The notes below the pieces were generated by a model, which worked only from the letters and a program-made list of their open reading frames with translations, was not told the DNA's origin and did not search any database. Shown piece by piece: positions 26,671-36,011 of a stretch of DNA of 64,000 nucleotides; within the stretch, counting starts at the first letter, position 1; each line of letters starts with the position of its first letter. The stretch spans positions 6,200,001-6,264,000 of the forward strand of contig NZ_CP027712.1 in the NCBI RefSeq assembly GCF_003945765.1. The letters run 5' to 3'. This stretch comes from Pseudomonas chlororaphis subsp. chlororaphis (GTDB lineage Bacteria; Pseudomonadota; Gammaproteobacteria; Pseudomonadales; Pseudomonadaceae). Both the position numbers and the translations under genes were made by a program.

Positions 26671-27841
26671 GGCTTGGCTCCGGTCCCAGTTCGCTAAAAC
26701 AATCCGCCAGTGCATTCAACAATAGCTGGACCTGAGTCTCACTATGGGCGGCGGACAGGGTCACCCGCAAGCGGGCGCTCCCCGCGGGCACGGTAGGCGG
26801 ACGAATCGCGGTGACCATCAGGCCGCGCTCGCGCAGCATCTGCGACAGGCGAATCGCCCGCGCGCTGTCGCCGATCAGGATCGGCTGGATCGGCGTAAAG
26901 CTGTCCATCAGGGTCAGCCCGATCTGCTCGGCGCCCTGGCGGAACTGGCGGATCAGGGTATTCAGGTGCTCACGTCGCCAGTGTTCGCTGCGCAGCAACT
27001 CCAGGCTTTTCAGGGTGGCGCAGGCCAGGGCCGGCGGCTGGCTGGTGGTATAGATGTAGGGACGGGCGAACTGGATCAGGCTTTCGATCATTTCCTCGCT
27101 ACCGGCGACAAAGGCACCGGCGGTGCCGAACGCCTTGCCGAGGGTGCCCACCAGGACCGGCACCTCTTCCTGGCTCAAGCCGAAGTGCTCGACGATCCCT
27201 GCGCCGTTGGCCCCCAGCGGCCCGAAGCCATGGGCGTCGTCGACCATCAGCCAGGCGCCCTTGGCCCGGGTTTCGCGAGCCAGCGCCGGCAGGTCGGCCA
27301 GGTCGCCGTCCATGCTGAACACACCATCGGTGACCACCAGGGTATTGCCGGTGGCCTTCTCCAGGCGCTTGGCCAGGCTCTCGGCATCGTTGTGCAGGTA
27401 ACGGTTGAAGCGCGCGCCGGAGAGCAGGCCGGCATCCAGCAATGACGCGTGGTTGAGGCGGTCTTCCAGCACCGTGTCGCCCTGCCCCACCAGCGCGGTG
27501 ACCGCGCCGAGATTGGCCATGTAACCGGTGGTGAACAGCAATGCCCGCGGGCGACCGGTGAACTCGGCCAGGGCTTCTTCCAACTGATGGTGGGGCGTGC
27601 TGTGGCCAATCACCAGGTGCGAGGCGCCACCGCCCACGCCCCAGCGGGACGCACCGGCGCGCCAGGCTTCGATCACTTGCGGGTGATTGGCCAGGCCCAG
27701 GTAATCGTTGTTGCAGAACGCCAGCAACGGCTGGCCGTCGACCACCACTTGCGGCCCTTGCGGGCTTTCCAGCAGTGGGCGCTGACGATAGAGATTTTCG
27801 GCACGACGGGCAGCGAGACGCGCGCGGAGATCGAAAGACAT
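26663..27841 (-). CDS. bioF: 8-amino-7-oxononanoate synthase
   Basis: The 392-residue PLP enzyme of the alpha-oxoamine synthase family has [14 protein letters not shown] near residue 45, [29 protein letters not shown] and the PLP-lysine segment [14 protein letters not shown]. It condenses pimeloyl-ACP with alanine. The start at 27841 gives the usual N-terminus ([20 protein letters not shown]). A 134-base gap carrying a REP doublet separates it from bioB upstream. Confidence 0.95.
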   Translation of the reverse strand: MSFDLRARLAARRAENLYRQRPLLESPQGPQVVVDGQPLLAFCNNDYLGLANHPQVIEAWRAGASRWGVGGGASHLVIGHSTPHHQLEEALAEFTGRPRALLFTTGYMANLGAVTALVGQGDTVLEDRLNHASLLDAGLLSGARFNRYLHNDAESLAKRLEKATGNTLVVTDGVFSMDGDLADLPALARETRAKGAWLMVDDAHGFGPLGANGAGIVEHFGLSQEEVPVLVGTLGKAFGTAGAFVAGSEEMIESLIQFARPYIYTTSQPPALACATLKSLELLRSEHWRREHLNTLIRQFRQGAEQIGLTLMDSFTPIQPILIGDSARAIRLSQMLRERGLMVTAIRPPTVPAGSARLRVTLSAAHSETQVQLLLNALADCFSELGPEPSHA

Positions 27842-27876
27842 GCAGGCCTCGCAGGCAAGAAAAGAAACATCATCCT

Positions 27877-27965
27877 TGTAGGAGCGGTGCTTGCCCGCGA
27901 TCCAGACACCTCTGTGTCCCTGGCTTACGCGGTGAACCATTCGCGGGCAAGCCTCGCTCCTACAG
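27877..27965. repeat. REP doublet between bioB and bioF
   Basis: TGTAGGAGCGGTGCTTGCCC and the opposite copy GGGCAAGCCTCGCTCCTACA flank ~50 bases. It begins 10 bases after the bioB stop (minus strand) and may stabilise or shorten the bioB part of the operon transcript. Confidence 0.88.
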
Positions 27966-27975
27966 AGGCAGCAGA

Positions 27976-29031
27976 TCAGACGGCGGCGTTGTAGAACTGC
28001 TCGCTGCTCTTCTGCTCCACCAGCGCCTGCTCGATGGCGGCCTGGTGCACCTCGTCGGCATGCTCTTCGCGGGCTTCCGGCTGGATGCCCAGGCGCGCGA
28101 ACAGTTGCATGTCCTTGTCGGCCTGCGGGTTGGCGGTGGTCAGCAGTTTCTCGCCGTAGAAAATCGAGTTGGCGCCGGCGAAGAACGCCAGGGCCTGCAT
28201 CTGCTCGTTCATCGCTTCGCGGCCGGCGGACAGGCGCACATGGGATTTCGGCATCAGGATACGAGCCACGGCGAGCATGCGGATGAAGTCGAACGGATCG
28301 ACGTCCTCGGAGTTTTCCAGAGGCGTGCCAGCCACTTTCACCAGCATGTTGATCGGTACCGACTCCGGGTGCTCCGGCAGGTTGGCCAACTGGATCAGCA
28401 GGCCGGCGCGGTCATCGAGGGATTCGCCCATGCCGAGGATGCCGCCGGAGCAGATCTTCATCCCGGCATCGCGCACGTAGGCCAGGGTCTGCAGGCGCTC
28501 GCTGTAGGTGCGGGTGGTGATGATGCTGCCGTAGAACTCCGGCGAGGTATCGAGGTTGTGGTTGTAGTAGTCCAGGCCGGCCTTGGCCAGCGCTTCGGTC
28601 TGGTCCTGGTCCAGGCGACCGAGAGTCATGCAGGTTTCCAGGCCCATGGCCTTCACGCCCTTGACCATTTCCAGCACGTACGGCATGTCTTTGGCCGACG
28701 GGTGTTTCCAGGCCGCGCCCATGCAGAAACGGGTCGAACCTATGGCCTTGGCGCGCGCGGCCTCTTCGAGGACCTTCTGCACTTCCATCAGTTTTTCTTT
28801 TTCCAGGCCGGTGTTGTAGTGACCGGACTGCGGACAATATTTGCAATCTTCCGGGCAGGCGCCGGTCTTGATCGACAACAGGGTAGAAACCTGGACGCGG
28901 TTGGCGTCGAAATGCGCGCGGTGCACCGTCTGCGCCTGGAACAGCAAGTCATTGAACGGCTGGACGAAGAGGGCTTTGACTTCAGCCAAAGTCCAGTCAT
29001 GACGCAGATTGGCGGTGGTGCTGGCGCTCAT
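27976..29031 (-). CDS. bioB: Biotin synthase
   Basis: The 351-residue radical SAM enzyme has the cluster motif CPEDCKYC with Cys59, Cys63 and Cys66, and the second-cluster region with ETCMTLGRL and [13 protein letters not shown]. It inserts sulfur into dethiobiotin. AAGGAA lies 7-8 bases before the ATG 29031. It heads the bioBFHCD operon and is divergent from comF, with 91 bases between. The intergenic region contains an inverted repeat (29059-29089), not the classical BirA operator. Confidence 0.96.
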   Translation of the reverse strand: MSASTTANLRHDWTLAEVKALFVQPFNDLLFQAQTVHRAHFDANRVQVSTLLSIKTGACPEDCKYCPQSGHYNTGLEKEKLMEVQKVLEEAARAKAIGSTRFCMGAAWKHPSAKDMPYVLEMVKGVKAMGLETCMTLGRLDQDQTEALAKAGLDYYNHNLDTSPEFYGSIITTRTYSERLQTLAYVRDAGMKICSGGILGMGESLDDRAGLLIQLANLPEHPESVPINMLVKVAGTPLENSEDVDPFDFIRMLAVARILMPKSHVRLSAGREAMNEQMQALAFFAGANSIFYGEKLLTTANPQADKDMQLFARLGIQPEAREEHADEVHQAAIEQALVEQKSSEQFYNAAV

Positions 29032-29122
29032 GGGCGATTCCTTGATTATGCTTGGCAAGCGGCTGCGGGAAGGCAATACCCACAGCCGCGACACGGATGT
29101 TGGGCATATTTAAGGAAGCGCC

Positions 29123-29863
29123 ATGCAGTGTCAACCACATTACCAAGGACCGGTTTACATCTGGTTAAAAAACAAACAAACCTGTTTGCTCTGCGACGAG
29201 CCGACCGACACGCCCCAAGCCATTTGTACCGCCTGCGAAACCGAACTGCCGTGGCTCGGCGATCATTGCCAGGTGTGCGCCCTGCCCCTGCCCGCGGCCG
29301 GCCTGACCTGCGGCCAGTGCCTCAAGCGACCGCCCGCCTTCGCCCAGGTGGTGGCGCCTTGGCGTTATGGCTTTCCGGTCGACAGCCTGGTCAGCCGTTT
29401 CAAGCACAACGGCAAATGGCCCTTTGGCCGTCTTTTGGCCGAACTTCTCGCGCAATCGCTGCAACATCGCTTTGCCGAGGACCTGGCGCAACCCGACGCC
29501 CTGCTGCCGGTGCCCCTGGCCCGCAAGCGCCTGCGCCAGCGCGGCTATAACCAGGCGGCGATGCTCGCGCGCTGGCTGGGCGAGATCCTGCAAATCCCCT
29601 GTGACGAAACCTCGTTGCAGCGCACCCAGGACACGCCATCGCAGCAGGGTCTGGATGCCAGGGCGCGGCACCGCAACCTGCACCACGCCTTCGCCCTGCT
29701 GCCCGAGGCGGCGGTCCATGGCCGGCACCTGGCGCTGGTGGACGACGTGCTCACCACCGGCGCGACCGCCCACGCCCTGGCGCGGCTGCTGCTCAAGGCC
29801 GGGGCGCGGCGGGTAGACGTCTATTGCCTGGCACGCACGCCAAAACCCGGCGAGCCCGACTGA
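29123..29863 (+). CDS. ComF-family phosphoribosyltransferase-like protein
   Basis: The 246-residue protein has an N-terminal zinc-ribbon-like part with CLLCDEPT, CTACETELPWLG, CQVCALPLP and CGQCLKRPP, and a C-terminal phosphoribosyltransferase fold with the PRPP loop LALVDDVLTTGATAHALARL. The YRFKHNGKWPFG-type and KRLRQRGYNQAAMLARWLG segments are standard for the family. Members (ComF, GntX) are linked to DNA uptake in competent bacteria. In pseudomonads it commonly lies divergent from bioB, as here. AAGGAAG lies before the ATG. Confidence 0.88.
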   Translation: MQCQPHYQGPVYIWLKNKQTCLLCDEPTDTPQAICTACETELPWLGDHCQVCALPLPAAGLTCGQCLKRPPAFAQVVAPWRYGFPVDSLVSRFKHNGKWPFGRLLAELLAQSLQHRFAEDLAQPDALLPVPLARKRLRQRGYNQAAMLARWLGEILQIPCDETSLQRTQDTPSQQGLDARARHRNLHHAFALLPEAAVHGRHLALVDDVLTTGATAHALARLLLKAGARRVDVYCLARTPKPGEPD

Positions 29864-29927
29864 ACTTGACTCTCGGCCCTCAAGCCGCAAACTCCCTTTC
29901 CATTCCCAGCGTTCAAAGCGTTCAGCC

Positions 29928-30692
29928 ATGCCCTTGCCCACCTTGTTGACCCAGCACATCGCCCGTCGCCCGCAGCGCATTGCCCTGCTGCAGCACATCG
30001 CCGAACAGGGCTCGATCACCCGTGCCGCGAAAAGCGCCGGCCTGAGTTACAAGGCGGCCTGGGACGCCATCGACGAGTTGAACAACCTGGCGCAAAAGCC
30101 CCTGGTCGAACGCAGTGTCGGCGGCAAAGGCGGCGGTGGCGCCAGGCTCTCCGTCGAAGGCGAACGGGTGCTGCGCCTCTACCAACGCTTGCAGGCCTTG
30201 CAGGCCCAGGTGCTGGAAGCCGCCGAAGACGCCGCCGACCTCGATCTGCTGGGGCGCCTGATGCTCCGCACCAGCGCCCGCAACCAGCTGCATGGCACGG
30301 TGCTGGCGATCGAAGCGCAGGGGCGCAACGATCTGATACGACTGGCGCTCGCAGAAGACCTGGCGATCCAGGCGCAGATCACCCATGACAGCACCCTGCA
30401 CCTGGAACTGGAGCCCGGCACAGGCGTCGTGGCGTTGATCAAGGCCGGCTGGCTGGAATTGCTGGCCATCGATCAACCCGCAACACCCGGACACAATTGT
30501 CTGCAGGGCACCCTGGAAGCGATCCTCGACGCCGAAGACGGCCCCAGCGAAATCAGAATCGCCCTGCCCAGCGGCCAGACGCTCTGTGCCCTGGCCGAAC
30601 CGCTGCACCTGCGACACCTTGGCTTGAGCGCCGGCCAGCCGGTACGGGTGCAGTTCTCGCCGTCCAACGTGCTGCTCGGCACGCCGCTCTAG
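29928..30692 (+). CDS. modE: Molybdate-responsive regulator ModE
   Basis: The 254-residue product has an N-terminal winged helix of the ModE/LysR type (RIALLQHIAEQGSITRAAKS, then GLSYKAAWDAIDELNNLAQK, then GGKGGGGARLS) and two TOBE domains. Each TOBE repeat starts with an ARNQLHGTV-like or GHNCLQGTL-like segment (about residues 120 and 190). With molybdate bound, ModE represses molybdate transport genes and adjusts molybdoenzyme genes. The modABC transporter is not in this window. The ribosome site is weak. Confidence 0.9.
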   Translation: MPLPTLLTQHIARRPQRIALLQHIAEQGSITRAAKSAGLSYKAAWDAIDELNNLAQKPLVERSVGGKGGGGARLSVEGERVLRLYQRLQALQAQVLEAAEDAADLDLLGRLMLRTSARNQLHGTVLAIEAQGRNDLIRLALAEDLAIQAQITHDSTLHLELEPGTGVVALIKAGWLELLAIDQPATPGHNCLQGTLEAILDAEDGPSEIRIALPSGQTLCALAEPLHLRHLGLSAGQPVRVQFSPSNVLLGTPL

Positions 30693-30783
30693 GTTTCTAT
30701 CGCCGCGCAATGCTTGCGGCGCTGCAACATGTTCGTCATCGACGCTGATTAAGGTGGCTGCAAAACCCTGCAGGAAGCCTGTG

Positions 30784-32685
30784 ATGAGCCTATTAGAAGA
30801 AGACCAACCTACCGACCTCGAAAAGATGGTCGGCCTCAGCCGCCGTAGTTTCATCAGCGCCGGCGCCCTGTGCGGCGCGGCCATGTTCCTCGGTGGCAAC
30901 CTGCTGAGCCGCAGCGTGCTGGCTGCCAGCGTCAGCGCCGGTTCCAGCAAGCTGCTGGGCTTTGAAGGCATTGCCGCCGCCACCAGCGACACCATCACCC
31001 TGCCGCCGGGCTACAAGTCTTCGGTGCTGATCAGCTGGGGCCAGCCCCTGCAGAAGAATGGCCCGGCGTTCGACCCGAGTGGCAATGGCACCGCCGCGGC
31101 CCAGGAGGTCCAGTTCGGTGACAACAACGACGGCATGAGCCTGTTCGCCTTCCCGGACGACAAGAATCGCGCACTGATGGCGATCAACAACGAATACACC
31201 AACTACCGCTACCTCTACCCCCACGGCGGCATGCCGCAGTCGGCGGAAGACGTGCGCAAGGCCCTGGCCAGCGAAGGCGTGTCGGTGATCGAAGTGCAGC
31301 GCCGCAGCGGCCAATGGCAGTTCGTCCAGGGCTCGCGCTACAACCGGCGCATCCACGGCAACGCGCCGATTCGCCTGAGCGGCCCGGCCGCCGGCCACGC
31401 GCTGATGAAAACCAGCGCCGACAAGAGCGGCCGCAAAGTCCTCGGCACCTTCCAGAACTGCGCCAACGGCAAGACGCCATGGGGCACCTACCTGACCTGT
31501 GAAGAGAACTTCACCGACTGCTTCGGCAGCAGCAACGCCCAGCAGACCTTCGATGCCGCGCAGAAACGCTATGGCGCCTCGGCGAGCAGCCGCGACATCA
31601 ACTGGCATCAGTTCGACCCGCGCTTCGACCTGGCGAAAAACCCCAACGAACTCAACCGTCACGGCTGGGTCGTGGAGATCGACCCGTTCGACCCGCAGTC
31701 CAAACCGATCAAGCGCACCGCCCTGGGCCGCTTCAAACATGAAAACGCCGCCCTGGCCGAAACCCGCGACGGACGCGCCGTGGTCTACATGGGCGACGAC
31801 GAGCGTGGCGAGTTCATCTACAAGTTCGTCAGCCGCGACCGCATCAACCACCGCAACCCCAAGGCCAACCGCGACCTGCTGGACCACGGCACCCTGTACG
31901 TGGCGATCTTCGACAATGGCGACGGCAACCCGGACCACCCGAAAGGCAAGGGCAAATGGGTCGAGCTGAGCCATGGCAAGAACGGCATCGACGCCAGCAG
32001 CGGTTTCGCCGACCAGGCCGAAGTGCTGATCCACGCCCGCCTCGCGGCCAGCGTGGTCAAGGCCACCCGCATGGACCGCCCGGAATGGATCGTGGTCAGC
32101 CCGAAGGACGGCCAGGTCTACTGCACCTTGACCAACAACTCCAAACGTGGCGAAGACGGCCAGCCAGTGGGCGGCCCGAACCCGCGGGAGAAAAACGTCT
32201 ACGGGCAGATCCTGCGCTGGCAGACCGCCCGTGGCGACCACGGCTCGATGGACTTCACCTGGGATCTGTTCGTGGTCGCCGGCAACCCGGCCGTGCATGC
32301 CGGCCAGCCCAAAGGCGGTTCGTCGAACATCACCCCGCAGAACATGTTCAACAGCCCAGACGGCCTGGGTTTCGACAAGGCCGGCCGGTTGTGGATCCTC
32401 ACCGACGGCGACTCCAGCAACACTGGCGACTTCGCCGGCATGGGCAACAATCAGATGCTCTGCGCCGACCCGGACACCGGTGAAATCCGTCGCTTCATGG
32501 TCGGGCCGGTGGGCTGCGAAGTCACTGGCATCACCTTCTCGCCGGATCAGCGGAGCCTGTTCGTGGGCATCCAGCACCCGGGCGAGAACGGCGGTTCGAC
32601 CTTCCCCGAGCACCTGCCCAACGGCAAGCCGCGTTCCTCGGTGATGGTGATCACCCGGGAAGACGGCGGTATCGTCGGCGCCTGA
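30784..32685 (+). CDS. PhoX-family alkaline phosphatase, Tat-exported
   Basis: The 633-residue protein starts with a twin-arginine signal (SRRSFISAGALCGAAMFLGG) at about residues 19-38. It then has PhoX/DUF839 landmarks: NCANGKTPWGTYLTCEENFT, GRAVVYMGDDERGEFIYKFV, and the C-terminal FNSPDGLGFDKAGRLWILTD and GCEVTGITFSPDQRSLFVGI. The family is a calcium- and iron-dependent phosphomonoesterase in the periplasm. AGGAAG lies before the ATG 30784; an upstream in-frame start at 30754 would add residues before the signal. I cannot see a clear Pho box. A REP doublet follows the stop by 8 bases. Confidence 0.88.
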   Translation: MSLLEEDQPTDLEKMVGLSRRSFISAGALCGAAMFLGGNLLSRSVLAASVSAGSSKLLGFEGIAAATSDTITLPPGYKSSVLISWGQPLQKNGPAFDPSGNGTAAAQEVQFGDNNDGMSLFAFPDDKNRALMAINNEYTNYRYLYPHGGMPQSAEDVRKALASEGVSVIEVQRRSGQWQFVQGSRYNRRIHGNAPIRLSGPAAGHALMKTSADKSGRKVLGTFQNCANGKTPWGTYLTCEENFTDCFGSSNAQQTFDAAQKRYGASASSRDINWHQFDPRFDLAKNPNELNRHGWVVEIDPFDPQSKPIKRTALGRFKHENAALAETRDGRAVVYMGDDERGEFIYKFVSRDRINHRNPKANRDLLDHGTLYVAIFDNGDGNPDHPKGKGKWVELSHGKNGIDASSGFADQAEVLIHARLAASVVKATRMDRPEWIVVSPKDGQVYCTLTNNSKRGEDGQPVGGPNPREKNVYGQILRWQTARGDHGSMDFTWDLFVVAGNPAVHAGQPKGGSSNITPQNMFNSPDGLGFDKAGRLWILTDGDSSNTGDFAGMGNNQMLCADPDTGEIRRFMVGPVGCEVTGITFSPDQRSLFVGIQHPGENGGSTFPEHLPNGKPRSSVMVITREDGGIVGA

Positions 32686-32693
32686 TAGACTGC

Positions 32694-32749
32694 TTCGCGG
32701 GCAAGCCTTGCTCCTACAGATCCGTGTAGGGGCGAGCTTGCCCGCGATA
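32694..32749. repeat. REP doublet after the PhoX gene
   Basis: TTCGCGGGCAAGCCTTGCTC and CGAGCTTGCCCGCGATAG face each other across a short spacer with TCCTACAG and GTGTAGGGG. The copy starts 8 bases after the stop codon. Confidence 0.85.
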
Positions 32750-32833
32750 GCGCCCTCACAGTCACCACCTGTCATCCTTCGTGCGCTACCATGCTTGGCC
32801 GGACGCAGCAGCCTGCTGCGCGCAGGAGTCAGC

Positions 32834-33808
32834 ATGTCTCACCCGTTCGAAACCCTTACCCCTGATCTAGTCCTCGATGCCGTCGAAAGCATCGGTTTTC
32901 TCAGCGACGCCCGTGTCCTGGCACTCAACAGTTACGAAAACCGTGTCTACCAGGTCGGCATCGAAGACAGCGAGCCGCTGATCGCCAAGTTCTACCGCCC
33001 GCAGCGCTGGACCAACGAGGCGATCCTCGAAGAACACCGCTTCACCTTCGAACTCGCCGAGTGCGAAGTGCCGGTGGTGGCGCCGCTGATTCACCAGGGC
33101 GAAAGCCTGTTCGAACATGAAGGCTTCCGCTTTACCCTGTTCCCACGCCGTGGCGGCCGGGCGCCGGAACCCGGCAACCTCGACCAGCTGTATCGCCTGG
33201 GGCAATTGCTCGGCCGCCTGCATGCGGTCGGCGCCACCCGCCCGTTCGAGCATCGCGAAGCGCTGGGAGTGAAGAACTTCGGCCACGATTCGCTGACCAC
33301 TCTGCTGGAAGGCGACTTCGTGCCCAAGAGCCTGCTGCCGGCCTACGAGTCGGTGGCCCGCGACCTGCTCAAGCGAGTGGAAGAGGTCTACCAGGCCACG
33401 CCGCACCAGAACATCCGTATGCACGGCGACTGCCATCCCGGCAACATGATGTGCCGCGACGAGGTGTTCCATATCGTCGACCTCGACGACTGCCGCATGG
33501 GCCCGGCGGTGCAGGACCTGTGGATGATGCTCGCCGGCGATCGCCAGGAATGCCTGGGGCAGCTGTCGGAACTGATGGATGGCTACAGCGAGTTCCACGA
33601 CTTCGACCCGCGCGAACTGGCATTGATCGAACCGCTGCGCGCCCTGCGCCTGATGCACTACAGCGCCTGGCTGGCCCGGCGCTGGGACGACCCGGCCTTC
33701 CCACGCAGCTTCCCCTGGTTCGGCAGCGAGCGTTATTGGGGCGACCAGGTGCTGGCGTTGCGCGAACAGCTTTCGGCGCTCAACGAAGAACCGCTGAAGC
33801 TGTTCTGA
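32834..33808 (+). CDS. srkA: Stress response kinase A (YihE/RdoA)
   Basis: The 324-residue protein has the choline-kinase/APH fold typical of YihE, with the catalytic loop HGDCHPGNMMC and the metal-binding VDLDDCRMGP. The N-terminal ALNSYENRVYQVGIEDSEPL is also characteristic. It is a Ser/Thr kinase reported to protect stressed E. coli cells from MazF-linked death. The start at 32834 has AGGAG upstream; an earlier in-frame start would read through the REP element. It stands alone between two REP doublets. Confidence 0.88.
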   Translation: MSHPFETLTPDLVLDAVESIGFLSDARVLALNSYENRVYQVGIEDSEPLIAKFYRPQRWTNEAILEEHRFTFELAECEVPVVAPLIHQGESLFEHEGFRFTLFPRRGGRAPEPGNLDQLYRLGQLLGRLHAVGATRPFEHREALGVKNFGHDSLTTLLEGDFVPKSLLPAYESVARDLLKRVEEVYQATPHQNIRMHGDCHPGNMMCRDEVFHIVDLDDCRMGPAVQDLWMMLAGDRQECLGQLSELMDGYSEFHDFDPRELALIEPLRALRLMHYSAWLARRWDDPAFPRSFPWFGSERYWGDQVLALREQLSALNEEPLKLF

Positions 33809-33827
33809 CCCCAAGCCCTGATCCAAC

Positions 33828-33918
33828 CTGTAGGAGCGACGCTTGCCCGCGATCAACACACCGCGCTGCACCAGACCTGCCGCGACGAGGCTATCGCGGG
33901 CAAGCCTCGCCCCCACAG
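33828..33918. repeat. REP doublet after srkA
   Basis: CCTGTAGGAGCGACGCTTGC and CTATCGCGGGCAAGCCTCGC form inverted copies about 40 bases apart. The first begins 19 bases after the srkA stop. Confidence 0.85.
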
Positions 33919-34029
33919 ACCCCGGATTGATCACAAAAGCCGGCAACCAGGATGACGCCGACAAAGACACGGCCTGACAAACCTCCTTACAATCCCCCTC
34001 TTTGTTAGCTGCCTAAGCAAGGATTCTGC

Positions 34030-34917
34030 ATGCAAGCCGCCAACCCGCGTCGCGGGTACATCCTGGGCCTGAGTGCCTACATCATCTGGGGCCTGTTCCC
34101 GATCTACTTCAAAGCCATCGCCAACGTGCCCGCCGTGGAAATCATCATCCACCGAGTGCTCTGGTCCGCGCTGTTCGGCGCGCTGCTGCTGATGGTCTGG
34201 AAGCATCCCGGCTGGTGGCGCGAGTTGCGGGACAACCCCAGGCGCCTGGCGATCCTGGCCCTGAGCGGCACCCTGATCGCGGCCAACTGGCTGACCTATG
34301 TCTGGTCGGTGAACAACGGGCGCATGCTCGAAGCCAGCCTGGGTTACTACATCAACCCGCTGGTGAACGTGCTGCTGGGCATGCTGATCCTCGGTGAGCG
34401 GCTGCGGCGCATGCAGTGGCTCGCGGTGGGCCTGGCGGCGGTGGGCGTGGCGCAGCAAGTGTGGCAGGTCGGCAGCCTGCCCTGGGTTTCCCTGGTGCTG
34501 GCGCTGACCTTCGGTTTCTACGGGCTGATCCGCAAGCAGGCACCGGTCAAGGCGCTACCGGGGCTGGTGGTGGAAACCTGGATGCTGGTGCCGATCGCCC
34601 TCGCCTGGCTCTTGCTCAACCCCACCGCCTCCAGTGCCCAGGCAGCCTTCTGGACCAGCTCCGAAGCCTGGTGGCTGGTGGCGGCCGGTCCCGTCACCCT
34701 GGTGCCGCTGGTGTGCTTCAACGCCGCCGCCCGTCACCTGCCCTACACCACCCTGGGCTTCTTGCAGTACCTGGCGCCGACCCTGGTGCTGCTGCAGGCG
34801 GTACTGCTGTTCGGCGAACACCTGTCGTCGAGCACCCTGGTGGCGTTCATGTTTATCTGGGCCGGCCTGGCGGTGTACAGCGTGGATGCCTGGTTGAGCC
34901 TGCGCAAACGCAGCTGA
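34030..34917 (+). CDS. rarD: EamA-family transporter RarD
   Basis: The 295-residue inner membrane protein has about ten hydrophobic helices and the RarD N-terminus NPRRGYILGLSAYIIWGLFP, followed by YFKAIANVPAVEIIIHRVLW and NWLTYVWSVNNGRMLEASLG. It belongs to the drug/metabolite transporter superfamily. E. coli RarD is linked by name to chloramphenicol sensitivity, but its substrate is not established. It is transcribed alone; a hairpin follows at 34939-34963. Confidence 0.88.
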   Translation: MQAANPRRGYILGLSAYIIWGLFPIYFKAIANVPAVEIIIHRVLWSALFGALLLMVWKHPGWWRELRDNPRRLAILALSGTLIAANWLTYVWSVNNGRMLEASLGYYINPLVNVLLGMLILGERLRRMQWLAVGLAAVGVAQQVWQVGSLPWVSLVLALTFGFYGLIRKQAPVKALPGLVVETWMLVPIALAWLLLNPTASSAQAAFWTSSEAWWLVAAGPVTLVPLVCFNAAARHLPYTTLGFLQYLAPTLVLLQAVLLFGEHLSSSTLVAFMFIWAGLAVYSVDAWLSLRKRS

Positions 34918-34938
34918 TCAATAAACGTACAAAGCTCT

Positions 34939-34963
34939 GCAGGCCACGGTTGGCGTGGCCTGC
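34939..34963 (+). terminator. Hairpin after rarD
   Basis: GCAGGCCACG (34939-34948) pairs perfectly with CGTGGCCTGC (34954-34963) over GTTGG. The T-content after it is low (ATCTATCC), so termination may be incomplete. Confidence 0.65.
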
Positions 34964-34980
34964 ATCTATCCTTCCCAAGG

Positions 34981-35101
34981 TTATCCACAGCGTGATCCCC
35001 GCCGTTTGTGCACAAGCCCTTGAAACTGCTGGTTTTTTGATCAGACTCCGCAAAGCCTTGGCTGGCTTGGGCTGGCGCCAGGTCTCTACAGGTTATCCAC
35101 A
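34981..35101. promoter_or_regulatory. DnaA-box pair in the rarD / gcvR-like gap
   Basis: The perfect DnaA box TTATCCACA occurs at 34981-34989 and again at 35093-35101 in the same direction. A one-mismatch palindromic box (TTGTGCACAA, 35006-35015) and a degenerate inverted one (35119-35127) lie nearby. There is no dnaA, dnaN or rpmH gene here, so this is not the chromosomal origin. A DnaA-binding control site is possible. Confidence 0.5.
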
Positions 35102-35142
35102 GGCGCATGCACGCTAAAACTGGATAACCCGCCCTTTCAGGT

Positions 35143-35661
35143 TCACACCTCGCTGCGCAGCACCAACTCCACCATCAAATCATCCGCCAGGGTTTCCAGG
35201 CGCGACTGCAAAACGTCGAGGGACAAAGTCAGCGGCACCGCCAGGATCGCTTCGGCGTGGAACAGCGGCTCGCTGCTCATGGGGGCCGGGCGCACTTCGG
35301 TCACCAGCCGCTCCAGGTTCACCCCCTGCTCGCTCAACAGGCGGGTGATGTCGCGCACAATGCCCGGCCGGTCGTTGCCCACCAGTTCCATGGCGATCGG
35401 CTTCCAGGTGCAGGACTGTTCGATACCGCTTTCGGCGATCAGCACCCGAATGCCCTGGGCCGCCAAGCCTTGCAGCGCGTCCACCAGCTCGTCATAGGCT
35501 TCGGCCGGCACGCCGACCCGCAGGATGCCGGCGAACTGCCCGGCCATCCGCGACATGCGGCTCTCCAGCCAGTTGCCGCCGTGCGCGGCGATGCATTGGG
35601 CGATGCGCTCGACCTGTCCGGGCTTGTCCGGGGCGAATACGGTGAGTACGAGGTGGTCCAT
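35143..35661 (-). CDS. GcvR-like ACT-domain regulator
   Basis: The 172-residue protein has two ACT domains, MDHLVLTVFAPDKPGQVERI at residues 1-20 and MELVGNDRPGIVRDITRLLS at about 92-111, the layout of the glycine cleavage repressor GcvR. It lacks a DNA-binding domain; E. coli GcvR works by binding GcvA. No gcv genes are in this window. The frame is convergent with rarD. The gap before it contains the DnaA-box pair, which is at its 3' side. Confidence 0.82.
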   Translation of the reverse strand: MDHLVLTVFAPDKPGQVERIAQCIAAHGGNWLESRMSRMAGQFAGILRVGVPAEAYDELVDALQGLAAQGIRVLIAESGIEQSCTWKPIAMELVGNDRPGIVRDITRLLSEQGVNLERLVTEVRPAPMSSEPLFHAEAILAVPLTLSLDVLQSRLETLADDLMVELVLRSEV

Positions 35662-35734
35662 GGCGCAACCCTCTGTCAGGACTTTTGTTGTAGAAGGTCA
35701 AGTATAGGCAAGCCGCAGGGTCGCCGCGGTCCAG

Positions 35735-35825
35735 CAGGAGCGACGCCTGCTTGCGACAAGAATCACCCGGCCGGCATCGTTGGGACTGTCAGGATGCCAT
35801 CGCGAGCAAGCTTCGCGCCTACAAG
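35735..35825. repeat. Degenerate REP pair upstream of glcB
   Basis: CAGGAGCGACGCCTGCTTGC and ATCGCGAGCAAGCTTCGCGC are recognisable but mutated REP copies. They account for part of the 550-base stretch 35662-36211, which holds no gene; the rest is the glcB promoter and leader. Confidence 0.65.
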
Positions 35826-35964
35826 GAAAAAAGGGGCTTGAGACAAATCGTGTACATGTTTTTAGAATTCTATGGAACAATCCGCAAGTTTTTTGAGAAC
35901 ATCCCGTTCCCCAGCGTGACCGTGCCGCGAACTTGAGTCGCGGAACGACGTATTTAGTCTAATT

Positions 35965-36011
35965 TTCACAACCGCAATTCATCATGTAGTATGCCGCAGC
36001 GCGCACTACAT
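35965..36011 (+). promoter_or_regulatory. Putative glcB promoter with overlapping inverted repeat
   Basis: TTCACA (35965-35970), a 16-base spacer and TAGTAT (35987-35992) form a sigma70-like promoter. ATGTAGT (35984-35990) and ACTACAT (36005-36011) are a perfect inverted repeat with a 14-base gap, so the half-sites are two helical turns apart and cover the -10 and the start of transcription. This is a good place for a repressor. The leader to glcB would be about 210 bases with no recognised riboswitch. Confidence 0.5.

Noticed and set aside
30693..30783. Pho box before the PhoX gene
   Set aside because: The upstream 90 bases have no convincing pair of CTGTCAT-type direct repeats at 11-base spacing.
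30793..32835. A 680-codon open frame on the minus strand opposite the PhoX gene
   Set aside because: The plus strand encodes a clear Tat-signal PhoX protein over the same bases; the minus frame has no family features.
34981..35101. Chromosomal replication origin
   Set aside because: Only two perfect DnaA boxes, no AT-rich unwinding region and none of the usual origin genes (dnaA, dnaN, rpmH) are present.
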